This document shows, piece by piece, positions 17,477 through 24,935 of a stretch of DNA of 38,474 nucleotides. This DNA is from Planctomycetia bacterium (GTDB lineage: Bacteria; Planctomycetota; Planctomycetia; Pirellulales; JACPPG01): NCBI GenBank assembly GCA_016191115.1, contig JACPPG010000022.1, positions 1-38,474 on the forward strand, written 5' to 3'. The notes under the pieces are model-generated. The model saw only the letters and a list, made by a program, of their open reading frames with translations. It was not told where the DNA came from and did no database searches. The position numbers and the translations under genes are program-made. Numbering within the stretch: the first letter of the stretch is position 1; the number at the start of each line of letters is the position of its first letter.

Positions 17477-17614
17477 CAGGGTCATTCTGTTTTTCAAAAT
17501 GGCGAGGCGGGAAAATGGGACTGGCTCCGAGCATAAACAGCGCAAGTCCTTTCAGACCAACGTTGCGTCTCGGTGCCTGTCCCACTTTCCCGCCCGTGCG
17601 TCGCCGTCCAGCTT
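17477..17614 (-). mobile_element. MITE-like element, copy 3 (right end truncated)
   Basis: The element begins CAGGGTCATTCTGTTTTTCA at 17477 and continues through the TGGGACTGGCTCCGAGC and GGTGCCTGTCCCACTTTCCC arms. It breaks off after CCGTCCAGCTT (17614), where other copies continue for about 20 bp to GGCCCTG. It lies in, and supplies the 3' end of, the minus-strand small gene 17552-17755. Confidence 0.85.
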
Positions 17615-17755
17615 AATGACCAGGAACCATAGGTGCGGCCTGGGGGGATCGGGCACAAGCGCCGCCGGTGCTCGCGGTGATCCGTTTGACGCGGGCGCTT
17701 GGGCCGTGGTTTCCGGTCCTGGCGGTGGCTTCTTGGACTTCCGTTTCTGTGCCAT
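17552..17755 (-). pseudogene. Small Lys/Pro-rich protein gene truncated by a MITE
   Basis: The frame encodes MAQKRKSKKPPPGP, then PPRPHLWFLVI, and runs into the mobile element at 17614. The last 20 residues (KLDGDARAGKWDRHRDATLV) and the stop are element sequence. The start ATG 17755 has GAGG at suitable spacing and lies 41 bp after the Minf_1886-type gene, so it is the third gene of that operon. A basic, proline-rich N-terminus followed by aromatic and hydrophobic residues suggests the native protein continued into a transmembrane helix (HLWFLVI as its beginning). I infer that the element disrupted it. Whether the 67-residue remnant is made is unknown. Confidence 0.5.
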
Positions 17756-17796
17756 GTGAGCCTCTTAAAGCAACCGACGGGTGTTGGCGCTCACCG

Positions 17797-18216
17797 TTAC
17801 TCCGAAGGCGGAGCGATCTGGAAGCTCTGCCTTAGATCGGTCTCGAAGTCGAACACGTCGTCGAAATCCTCGCGGCGGTCGGTGCTCGTTTTCCGCATCA
17901 AACCGACGCGGATTAAGTTGAACACGATCTCGCCGAAGTCGCCGGTTTTGTGCACGCCCCAACTGTTGAGCACGCACTTGGCCATGTAGCCGTACTGGTC
18001 CAGGGCGTAGCGGCGGATCGCTTCGCAAAGCTGTTGACCGGTCAAATGCCGCTCGGGCGTCTCCGGATCGGCGCCCTCCTCGGCGGCGGCTTCGCCCCCC
18101 ATGCCCAAGTTGGAATGGGCATAGTTCAAGGCGTCGAAGACGAAGAGGTACGCGCTTTTGGTGTACCGCTTGTCGTCGCGCAATAGCTCACTGAGGACCT
18201 GGGCGGCGTCGGACAT
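17797..18216 (-). CDS. Minf_1886 family protein
   Basis: A 139-residue protein that I recognise as the Minf_1886-type family of unknown function, found in Planctomycetes and Verrucomicrobia. Landmarks are AYLFVFDALNYA, HLTGQQLCEAIRRYALDQYG, LNSWGVHKTGDFGEIVFNLI and the acidic EDFDDVFDFETDLR tail. ATG 18216 is the natural start; a longer frame upstream overlaps the RicT gene without homology. It follows ricT after 35 bp, suggesting co-transcription and perhaps a link to RicT-dependent RNA processing, but no mechanism is known. Confidence 0.85.
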   Translation of the reverse strand: MSDAAQVLSELLRDDKRYTKSAYLFVFDALNYAHSNLGMGGEAAAEEGADPETPERHLTGQQLCEAIRRYALDQYGYMAKCVLNSWGVHKTGDFGEIVFNLIRVGLMRKTSTDRREDFDDVFDFETDLRQSFQIAPPSE

Positions 18217-18251
18217 GGTCGTTGATTCTGGTGCGAGCCGGGGAAGGAAAC

Positions 18252-19076
18252 TCAATTGTTGCGGGCGGAACTTTCCAGGACGCTCAACACTTCGCCCGAG
18301 TGAATCAGCACGCGGCGATGGTCCTCGGTCTCGACCAGCAGTTGACTGGCCAGGATTTCGTGCGCCAGCACGCGGGCCCGGCCATTGGCCGTAAGCACGC
18401 TCGCGCCGACGGCGGGCAAGTCCTTTTGCAGTTGCTCGTAGGTGTCGTACTCGTAGCGGAGGCAGCACTTCAGTCGCCCGCACCGGCCCGAAATCTTGGT
18501 CGGATCGAGGGTCGCCTTCTGCAGCTTGGCCATCTTCATCGAAACCGGCGGCATCTCCGCGAGGTGCGTGTTGCAGCAGACCGGCTTGCCGCAGTCACCG
18601 TAGTCCGCCAGCAGCTTGGCCTCGTCGCGGACGCCGATCTGGCGCATCTCGATCCGCGTCTGGAACTCACTGGCCAGCGTCTTCACCAGGCCGCGGAAAT
18701 CGACGCGATTCTCGGCCAGGTAGTACACCACGATCCGTTCGCCGCCGAAGACGTGCTCCACGTCCACCAGTTTCATCGGCAGGCTCATTTCCACCATCGC
18801 GCGGGCGCATACTTCGTACTCGGATCGCTCCTGGGCGTGCATTCGCGATAGCTCGTTTTCATCGGCCGCCGTCATCTGCCGCAGGATCTGGCCGCGGCGT
18901 GGGTCTTGCAGCTTCTCGGCCGTCTCATCGCTCGCTTCGCAAAGGACCTCGCCGGCCTCCAGGCCGCGGTCGGTTCGCGCGATGACGCGCGTCCCGCGCG
19001 CGAACGTTTCCCCCCGGCTGGTCGTGAAGACCCCCAGCGTTCGCATGACACCGCAGCGGACGACGTATTTTTGCAT
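18252..19076 (-). CDS. ricT: PSP1-domain protein RicT/YaaT
   Basis: A 274-residue PSP1 C-terminal-domain protein. In Bacillus the orthologue (YaaT/RicT) forms the Y-complex with RicA and RicF and modulates RNase Y-dependent mRNA maturation. Visible features are the N-terminal MQKYVVRCGVMRTLGVF, the RGTRVIARTDRGLEAGEV strand, ENRVDFRGLVKTLASEFQTRIEMRQIGVRDEAK, and the two conserved cysteine clusters CGKPVCC and CGRLKCCLRYE implicated in Fe-S binding. ATG 19076 fits the family N-terminus; the longer frame to 19145 adds a low-complexity leader. It heads the operon with the Minf_1886-type gene. Confidence 0.9.
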   Translation of the reverse strand: MQKYVVRCGVMRTLGVFTTSRGETFARGTRVIARTDRGLEAGEVLCEASDETAEKLQDPRRGQILRQMTAADENELSRMHAQERSEYEVCARAMVEMSLPMKLVDVEHVFGGERIVVYYLAENRVDFRGLVKTLASEFQTRIEMRQIGVRDEAKLLADYGDCGKPVCCNTHLAEMPPVSMKMAKLQKATLDPTKISGRCGRLKCCLRYEYDTYEQLQKDLPAVGASVLTANGRARVLAHEILASQLLVETEDHRRVLIHSGEVLSVLESSARNN

Positions 19077-19298
19077 GGCGCGAGAGGGGCTTCGGCGGAC
19101 AGGGGCGCGAGTGGCTCGGTGGGCCGCCAGGGCCGAACAGGGCACGGCGGGACCCAGCCTTCAAGCTGCCCCGGGGCGACGGGGCGCCTCGGCAGGGGTT
19201 CGATCTCGGCAGGTCGAAGTATAGCCCGCCGGGCAGCCGCCGGAAAGACAGCACGGCCCAAGCGATGGGGACGCACGGCGGCCGTTACAACCACTACC

Positions 19299-20435
19299 TC
19301 AACGGTTCGGCCCGAACACCGTGCGCCGCGCCTCCGCTTCAGCCACGCGGCGCGGATCGCGCTTGCGCAGTTGCGCGAGCGCGTCAGCGGCTTCCTTCCG
19401 AGGACAGGCGAGCAGATAGCCGACGATGGCGCCGGTTGTCGCCGGCTCGGGATAACCCTCGCGGCCAAATAGCGCTACCACGTCGTCGAGCGCGGCCCAG
19501 TCGCGGATCCGTGCCAGGTCGACGATTGCCGTCGCCGCGAACTCGGGCCGCGCCAGGAGCCGGCGCATGGCGCGATTCAGGTCCGCCGCCGGAATCGCGT
19601 CGCGGCCGAATTCGTGCATGAACCGCAGCGCCGTCACGGCGTGCTGGACATCGCCCGGCCGCGCGTCGGCGGCGGCCAGGAATCGCTCTTCGATCAGCTT
19701 CAGCCCTTGCCGGCCCTCGAGCATCAAGTATCCGCCCAGGATGCCGTCGAAGCCGGCGCGAAAGTCGTCGGCCTTTCCGTCGATCACGCGGCGCAGCGCG
19801 TCGCGATTCGCCGCGCGATCCGCCGGCGAGCGGGCCAGCCCGAGCGCCAGGCCGTAGAAGCCCTTCCGCGCCTCGGGCACTTTGTCGTCGGCAATCCATC
19901 TTCGGATCGAGGCGAAGGGAAGCCGGTCGGCAAGTTGGGCCACCTCGTCGTACGAGGCGGCGCCGAACTCAAGGTAAGCGTCCTCGGCCAGGAGCGGATC
20001 GGCATGCTCGAGGAATTTCACGTAGTGCGCGAGCCGTTCCGCCGACGGCAGCCGGCGGGAAGGGGCCCGGGCGATGTAGGCGTAACCGACTTCGTTGAGC
20101 GGCACCACGTCCCACGCGAGCTTGTCGGCCGCGGCGGCGCGCGTTCCCAGTAGCAGCGCCAACTGGCCGACCTTGATCGCGGCAGCGCCCGTCGCATCGC
20201 TTCGGGACAGCGTCAGGGTCTCGCGATGGGCAACGTGCTCGGCGCCGGTGAGCAGCTTGTGGAGGCGAAACGTCACACTGTCGGCGCCGGACTGCGACAC
20301 TTCCGCCAGCGCCGCCACCGTCGCTTCATCGCGCCGCTGCGAAAGACTCGGCGCCACGGACGTGCAGAACGGACAGGCGGCCGCCGGCGCGGCCAGCGTC
20401 AAGAGCACGAGCAGAAGTTGCGAGGCACGCACCAT
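19299..20435 (-). CDS. Secreted CPFC-motif protein, paralogue 2
   Basis: A 378-residue exported protein: a signal peptide (QLLLVLLTLAAPAAA), then CPFC (Cys21-Cys24) at the mature N-terminus. An N-terminal beta domain follows, then a helical HEAT-like C-terminal half. It is paralogous to the product of 21871-23358. Shared landmarks are the CPFC start, AERLAxxxxFLEHADPLLxxDAYxEF, a GYLMLEGxxGxxLIEErFL region and an RPEFAxxxIxDLARIxDW region. Unlike its paralogue it has no C-terminal membrane anchor. The start ATG 20435 directly precedes the signal peptide. The family is unnamed to me. It closes the ABC/DUF3299 cluster, separated from the lipoprotein gene by a 138-bp spacer holding a palindrome. 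Confidence 0.8.
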   Translation of the reverse strand: MVRASQLLLVLLTLAAPAAACPFCTSVAPSLSQRRDEATVAALAEVSQSGADSVTFRLHKLLTGAEHVAHRETLTLSRSDATGAAAIKVGQLALLLGTRAAAADKLAWDVVPLNEVGYAYIARAPSRRLPSAERLAHYVKFLEHADPLLAEDAYLEFGAASYDEVAQLADRLPFASIRRWIADDKVPEARKGFYGLALGLARSPADRAANRDALRRVIDGKADDFRAGFDGILGGYLMLEGRQGLKLIEERFLAAADARPGDVQHAVTALRFMHEFGRDAIPAADLNRAMRRLLARPEFAATAIVDLARIRDWAALDDVVALFGREGYPEPATTGAIVGYLLACPRKEAADALAQLRKRDPRRVAEAEARRTVFGPNR

Positions 20436-20466
20436 AACACAATCGTACGACGTCGCGCGAGGTTGT

Positions 20467-20539
20467 CGGGAGGGCGAGGCTCCCGCCGAGCCGCTGCATG
20501 CCGCCGAGAGCGCGGCCCAGCGGGAGCTTCGCCCTCCCG
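20467..20539. repeat. REP-like palindrome inside the CPFC/DUF3299 cluster
   Basis: CGGGAGGGCGAGGCTCCCGC (20467-20486) and GCGGGAGCTTCGCCCTCCCG (20520-20539) are inverted copies differing at one position, with a 33-bp loop. This GGGAGGGCGA/TCGCCCTCCC palindrome resembles dispersed REP-type elements of planctomycetes. In the transcript it would form a very stable hairpin between two genes of one operon, so it may attenuate or stabilise the 5' portion. Confidence 0.8.
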
Positions 20540-20573
20540 CTCCTGGCGCCGCAGAGTCTGCGAACGCGACCAC

Positions 20574-21167
20574 TCAAAAGGTCACCGCGTCGCCGTCGAG
20601 GTGGTAGATCGCCAGGTACTTGCCGTCGGGATCGCGGTAGTCGCGAAGCTCGAACGTGCCTTCAACGGCTACCGGACGCACCGTGTAATCGGCCGCTTTG
20701 CCGGGCTTCATCTCGACCAGCACGCAGTCGTAAAGCGCCGCGCCCGGCCCGAAGCAGCACTGCATGTTGTCGCGCACCAGCACGAACTGCGTCAGGCCGG
20801 TCTGCTGAAAACTGGGCAGGATGTAGCCGCGAATGCGGACCGGCTGGCCGTGGAGGGCCTCGATCGTCGAGGTCAGGAGCGAGCGGTGGTATTCGTCGTT
20901 CTTGGTAAGCGGGAACTTGAGCGTGTCGAAAGTGATGTTCTGCGTGCCGGCGGCCACCGCGGGCGTGCGGCTTGCCGCGGTGGTGGCATCCGCAACGGGC
21001 GTGGATGCGGATGCGGCGGCCGGGCCGTCGGCGACCTGCGCCTGCGCCGCGGGGCGAGGATCGTCGGGCTGCGCGGCCGGCGCGTGCGCGTCCTGGCAGC
21101 CCGCCGCCAATAAGGGCAGCGTCGCCAAGAGGGCCGAAAGCCAGGCTCGCGCGTGCGGTCGGATCAC
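20574..21167 (-). CDS. DUF3299-like lipoprotein
   Basis: 197 residues starting at a GTG that overlaps the stop of the upstream gene (GTGA), so translation is coupled. The signal peptide ends in the lipobox LAAGC (Cys24), followed by an Ala/Pro-rich linker to about residue 70. The domain then runs from ITFDTLKFPL through GQPVRIRGYILPSFQQTGLTQ and FVLVRDNMQCCFGPGAALYDCV to GTFELRDYRDPDGKYLAIYHLDGD. I read this as DUF3299-like. It is clearly homologous to the domain in the preceding gene product (GYVYPGKQQSGIKQFVLCRDNGDCCFG). It is anchored to a membrane facing the periplasm. The function is unknown; the CCFG cysteine pair is a candidate metal or redox site. Confidence 0.8.
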   Translation of the reverse strand: MIRPHARAWLSALLATLPLLAAGCQDAHAPAAQPDDPRPAAQAQVADGPAAASASTPVADATTAASRTPAVAAGTQNITFDTLKFPLTKNDEYHRSLLTSTIEALHGQPVRIRGYILPSFQQTGLTQFVLVRDNMQCCFGPGAALYDCVLVEMKPGKAADYTVRPVAVEGTFELRDYRDPDGKYLAIYHLDGDAVTF

Positions 21168-21841
21168 TTCAGATAGTCCGCGTCCAGGTGATAGATGACG
21201 CCACCCAGTCCATCCACGGCATTGGCCGGCTCGAAGCGAAATGTCCCGCCCACGTGCCGCAATCGCGTGGAGTATTCGAGCGCCAGCGGCCCCTTGAGCG
21301 TCACCAGAATCCGGTCGGTCAGTTTCGGTTGTCCGCCGAAGCAACAATCGCCGTTGTCCCGGCAGAGAACAAATTGCTTGATCCCCGATTGCTGTTTGCC
21401 GGGATACACGTAGCCTTTGATGAACACTCGCTTGCCGTTCCAGTCCGCGACGTCCGGCGGGTAGATCTCGCCTTTCACCTCTGTGTCGGGCTGAAGCGAA
21501 GCATACGACAATCGTTCGTAGCCCGCGGGCAGCTCCGTCACGTAAGCGTACGCCAGGTAGGCCCAGCCGCCGCACAAGAACAGGATCGACAGCAAAATCC
21601 CGGCCCACGCCACGCGGCTGCCGGTCAGTTCCGTGGGGCGAAGGCGGATTCGCCGCAGGGCCACAAGCCCCGTCAATACGCCCAAGACCGGGATAAGGGC
21701 CAAACCCCAGTTCAGAAAGGCGAGCGACGAGAGCAGGCCTAGGGCGCCGCTTGTCACCGCCAGGACCGACAGGGCTTTGTACTGCTCGTATTCCTCCGAG
21801 AGCACGTCGTCGGCAGCACGTGGGTCCAATTCGACACTCAT
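21164..21841 (-). CDS. DUF3299-like membrane protein
   Basis: A 225-residue protein with three hydrophobic segments in its N-terminal half (ALSVLAVTSGALGLLSSLAFL, then GLALIPVLGVLTGLVALRRI, then VAWAGILLSILFLCGGWAYLAYAYV). An extracytoplasmic DUF3299-like domain follows, from about residue 130: DWNGKRVFIKGYVYPGKQQ, FVLCRDNGDCCFGGQPKLTDR and GGVIYHLDADYLK. I chose ATG 21841; an in-frame ATG at 21853 is equally possible, and neither has a good Shine-Dalgarno. It lies about 30 bp after the CPFC gene and overlaps the lipoprotein gene by 4 bp. The membrane and lipoprotein pair of one domain suggests they act together. Confidence 0.8.
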   Translation of the reverse strand: MSVELDPRAADDVLSEEYEQYKALSVLAVTSGALGLLSSLAFLNWGLALIPVLGVLTGLVALRRIRLRPTELTGSRVAWAGILLSILFLCGGWAYLAYAYVTELPAGYERLSYASLQPDTEVKGEIYPPDVADWNGKRVFIKGYVYPGKQQSGIKQFVLCRDNGDCCFGGQPKLTDRILVTLKGPLALEYSTRLRHVGGTFRFEPANAVDGLGGVIYHLDADYLK

Positions 21842-21870
21842 CGCGAACACCATCGACTCGAAAGAGACAA

Positions 21871-23358
21871 CTACCGCACAGGTGCCGCCCGCTTGCCACG
21901 CGCCGCAATCGTGTACGTCGCCAAGACCAGGGCCGCGGCCGCCAACGTGCCGAGGACCGTCCACTTCAACTCGCCGCCGGCCGAAGGGGGCGACGCCGAC
22001 TCCTTGGCCACGGCCGCGGCCGGCTTCTCCTCGGCCTTTTGGCCGTCCTCAACCTTTTGATCGGGCTTGGGATCAACGGCCCCGACTGTTTGCGCTTTTT
22101 GCGGCACGGCCTGCTGAAACACTTCGCTCGGCGCACCTGGGCCGCTACCGGCCGCGGCGGCTTGCGTGTCCTGCGCCGGCGGCGTGGCGGCCGTGGCCGT
22201 GGGCGGGGCGCCGGGACCGCCCACGAGCGGGAAGAAGCTGTTGGCGCGCTTCACCGCGTCGGGATCGATCTTCGCCAACTCGTCAATGTACTCCTTCGCC
22301 TTCGGATCGGGGCAGGCGCGCAGGTATTGCACCACCGGAACGCGGACCCACGACGATTCCTCGTTGGCGTTCTTGAACAGCGCGACCAGCTTGTCCATCG
22401 CCGACCAGTCCTGCCAGCGGGCCAGATCGGAGATCACGAGGTCGGCCAACTGCGGACGGTCGAGCATGTGCTTCAAGGCCTCGACCAGGCGCTCCTTCGG
22501 GACGATGGTCGTTTCCTGCCCCAAAAACCGCAGGGCCACGATGGCCGAATACGTGTCCAGATACTCCGACTTGTCGTTCTTCAAGAACAGGTCCTCGACC
22601 AGCGGCATGCCGTCCGGACCTTTGAGCGTCAGGTAGGCCGCGATCATGGCGTTGAGCGCCGTGCGGGTCTGGCGGTCGTCGTTGCGGATCAGCTCCTCGA
22701 GCATCGGCACGTCTTCCGGCTCACCGCAGATGCCGATCATCGTGAAGTACAGGCCGCGCCGGCTGGGGGACACCTTGGCGTCCTGCACCCAGCGAAGCAA
22801 CCGATCGTGGTGCATGCGACCTTTCAAGAGCGCCACGTCGGCGTAAGGGGCCTTGGCGAACTCGCTATACGCGTCGCCCGACAATAGCGGGTCCTCGTCC
22901 TCCAGGTATTCCTGGAAGAACGCCAGACGTTCGGCCGGGGCATCGGCCAAGGTCGCGATCTTTTCCATGTACTCGATGCCGCGGTCGGTCATCGCCGTGG
23001 GGGTGCCCCAGGCGAGGTCCTTGGGGTCGACGCCGTAGAGCAGGAATTGCGTGCCGGGCTCCTGGGTCCCGAAGAACAGGATTTCGATCTTCTTCTTGCC
23101 CGCCAGCAGCTTGTCACCCTTCAGGACCTTGACGATCTCAAACGTGCTCTTGGCCGGCGCGCCCGTGGCACCCGATGGATCGGCCACCGGCGGCCGGTCG
23201 ACCAACCGCGCGATCACGGCGGCGTCGGACGCCTTCAATTCCTCGGCCAATGTCATCGATACGGCGCTGCAAAACGGACAAGCCGTGGCCCCGGTCGGCG
23301 TCATGGCGACCGCGACAAGTGCGAGCGGCAGCCAGCAATAGGGGAAAGAACTTTTCAC
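21871..23358 (-). CDS. Secreted CPFC-motif protein with C-terminal anchor, paralogue 1
   Basis: A 495-residue exported protein. A signal peptide (YCWLPLALVAVAMTPTGATA) is followed immediately by CPFC (Cys27-Cys30). Next come a beta domain with FEIVKVLKGDKLLAGKKKI and a long helical HEAT-like part containing DPLLSGDAYSEFAKAPYADV. A low-complexity Ala/Pro/Gln/Lys linker leads to a C-terminal membrane helix (WTVLGTLAAAALVLATYTIAA) with a basic tail. It is a paralogue of 19299-20435. The motif at the mature N-terminus may bind metal or be redox active. It sits 74 bp after the permease gene, within the ABC/DUF3299 cluster. I know of no characterised member. Confidence 0.82.
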   Translation of the reverse strand: MKSSFPYCWLPLALVAVAMTPTGATACPFCSAVSMTLAEELKASDAAVIARLVDRPPVADPSGATGAPAKSTFEIVKVLKGDKLLAGKKKIEILFFGTQEPGTQFLLYGVDPKDLAWGTPTAMTDRGIEYMEKIATLADAPAERLAFFQEYLEDEDPLLSGDAYSEFAKAPYADVALLKGRMHHDRLLRWVQDAKVSPSRRGLYFTMIGICGEPEDVPMLEELIRNDDRQTRTALNAMIAAYLTLKGPDGMPLVEDLFLKNDKSEYLDTYSAIVALRFLGQETTIVPKERLVEALKHMLDRPQLADLVISDLARWQDWSAMDKLVALFKNANEESSWVRVPVVQYLRACPDPKAKEYIDELAKIDPDAVKRANSFFPLVGGPGAPPTATAATPPAQDTQAAAAGSGPGAPSEVFQQAVPQKAQTVGAVDPKPDQKVEDGQKAEEKPAAAVAKESASPPSAGGELKWTVLGTLAAAALVLATYTIAARGKRAAPVR

Positions 23359-23432
23359 GGCAGGCTCCTGGAATTTGTTTTAGGACCGCGACGACTTCAG
23401 ACATCGCACAACAGGGCGGCGCCGCGGCGGAA

Positions 23433-24935
23433 CTACGGGCTGGCCGACAACGCCTTGGCCACGTCCGTGCGGTAGGCGCTCATGGCCGGCAAGTAGCCCA
23501 TCAGGGACGCAAGGACGATCAAACCGGGAATCAACACTAACTCGTAGGGGACGAACTGCAAAAAGCCGATTGTGACGCCGGAAAACGCCTCGACGACCGG
23601 TCCCAGTATCCCGACCAGCGCGTGCCCCAGCAAGAAGCCGGCGAGGCCGCCGCCGAGCGACAGCAGGATCGACTCCAGCAGAATCACCGACAGCACGGTG
23701 CCGCGGCCTGCCCCCAGGGCCCGCATCACGGCGATGTCGCGCCGCCGGTCGTTCATCGAATTGTAGATGCTCACCATGATGCCGACGCCCGCTACGACGA
23801 TGATCAGCACGGTCAGTGACAAAAGCGCGATGCTCACGCCGCTGACCATTGTCTTGAAAAAGTCCGAAATCACACGGATGGGCGAGGCGGCTTGGGCCGT
23901 CTCCCCCTCGTTGATTGTAGTCCGTAGCGCCTCGGCGCTAAAGTCGTTGGACGCAAGCACTAGAATGGCCGTGACTTCGCGCTGTTCCTCGGGCAGGGGC
24001 TCGTGGTGGTGGTCGTGCCCCTCGTGGTCGTGGTGGTGGTTCTCGCCTTCATGCTCGTGCGCGTCAGGGGCGGCGGCCGCCTTTTCGTGCGCGTCGTCGT
24101 GCTCGTGCTTGTCGTGGTCGGCGTCGTGGTGATCGGCGTCGCGTGCTTCCCCAGGATGGTCGGCTTCGCGCTCTTCGCCGGCGTGATGCTCGGCCGGTTC
24201 CGCATGGCGATGTTCGCCTTCCTCGTGCTCATGGTGCTCGTCGGCCGCGTGCCCCTCTTCCACCGGCTTGGCGTGCTTGTCCAAGAGGTAGAAGCCTTCC
24301 ATGTTGATGAATAGCGCGCGGTCGTTGGCGGTGCCGGTGGGCTTCAAGACGCCGACGACTTGGAACGCGTCGTGCTTGTGCCCGTCGCCTTCCTTGAGGC
24401 CGTGCGTGGGCTGGAACTCGTCGCCAACCTGAAGGCCCGTCTTCTTGGCGACGCTCGCGCCGATCACGGCCTCAAAAAAATGATCGTGCTCGAAGTTTCG
24501 CCCGCCCGGCTCGAACTCGTACTTTCTGCCCCCTGCGTATTCGAGCTTGTCGAACAGATCGGGCACGGTGCCGACGACGCGAAAGCCCTGGTAGTTGTCC
24601 CCCAAACAATAAGGGATGGCGACTTTCACATACGGCGCAAAGCGGCCCGGCTGATCGCCCGTGGTGACGAATTCCTTGTAGAAGCTGTACGGCAGGTTCT
24701 CGATCGGGTCCTGCAAGTGGTAGACCGTGTTGAGGACCAGTTGCAACTGGCTCCCCTTCTTGCCCACCACCAGGTGATAGCCGCAGGCCCCGCGCGTGAA
24801 CGAATCGGCGATGACTCCCTGCGCCACGAGCACCGCCACCACCAGCGCCACTCCCAGCGCCATGCTGAAACCGGTGAGCGTCGACGCCAAGGCCCGCTGC
24901 TCGATATTGCGCCAGGCGATCTTGAGCAGGCTCAT
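23433..24935 (-). CDS. MacB/FtsX-type ABC permease with histidine-rich insertion
   Basis: A 500-residue permease of the LolCE/MacB type. One N-terminal membrane helix (residues 20-45) is followed by a large extracytoplasmic domain to about residue 360 and three C-terminal helices (about 367-392, 412-440, 465-485). The cytoplasmic loop MNDRRRDIAVMRALGAGRG is the typical coupling region. Residues about 221-312 form an insertion of His, Asp and Glu (about 26 His, for example DKHEHDDAHEK and HHDHEGHDHHH), which I infer binds zinc or a similar metal outside the cytoplasm. ATG 24935 overlaps the ATPase stop by 4 bp. Proteins of this fold usually extract lipoproteins or drive mechanotransmission rather than import. 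Confidence 0.9.
   Translation of the reverse strand: MSLLKIAWRNIEQRALASTLTGFSMALGVALVVAVLVAQGVIADSFTRGACGYHLVVGKKGSQLQLVLNTVYHLQDPIENLPYSFYKEFVTTGDQPGRFAPYVKVAIPYCLGDNYQGFRVVGTVPDLFDKLEYAGGRKYEFEPGGRNFEHDHFFEAVIGASVAKKTGLQVGDEFQPTHGLKEGDGHKHDAFQVVGVLKPTGTANDRALFINMEGFYLLDKHAKPVEEGHAADEHHEHEEGEHRHAEPAEHHAGEEREADHPGEARDADHHDADHDKHEHDDAHEKAAAAPDAHEHEGENHHHDHEGHDHHHEPLPEEQREVTAILVLASNDFSAEALRTTINEGETAQAASPIRVISDFFKTMVSGVSIALLSLTVLIIVVAGVGIMVSIYNSMNDRRRDIAVMRALGAGRGTVLSVILLESILLSLGGGLAGFLLGHALVGILGPVVEAFSGVTIGFLQFVPYELVLIPGLIVLASLMGYLPAMSAYRTDVAKALSASP

Noticed and set aside
24003..24314. Plus-strand frame giving a Val-rich, strongly hydrophobic protein
   Set aside because: It is the antisense image of the His/Asp codons of the permease insertion (CAC/GAC read as GTG/GTC).
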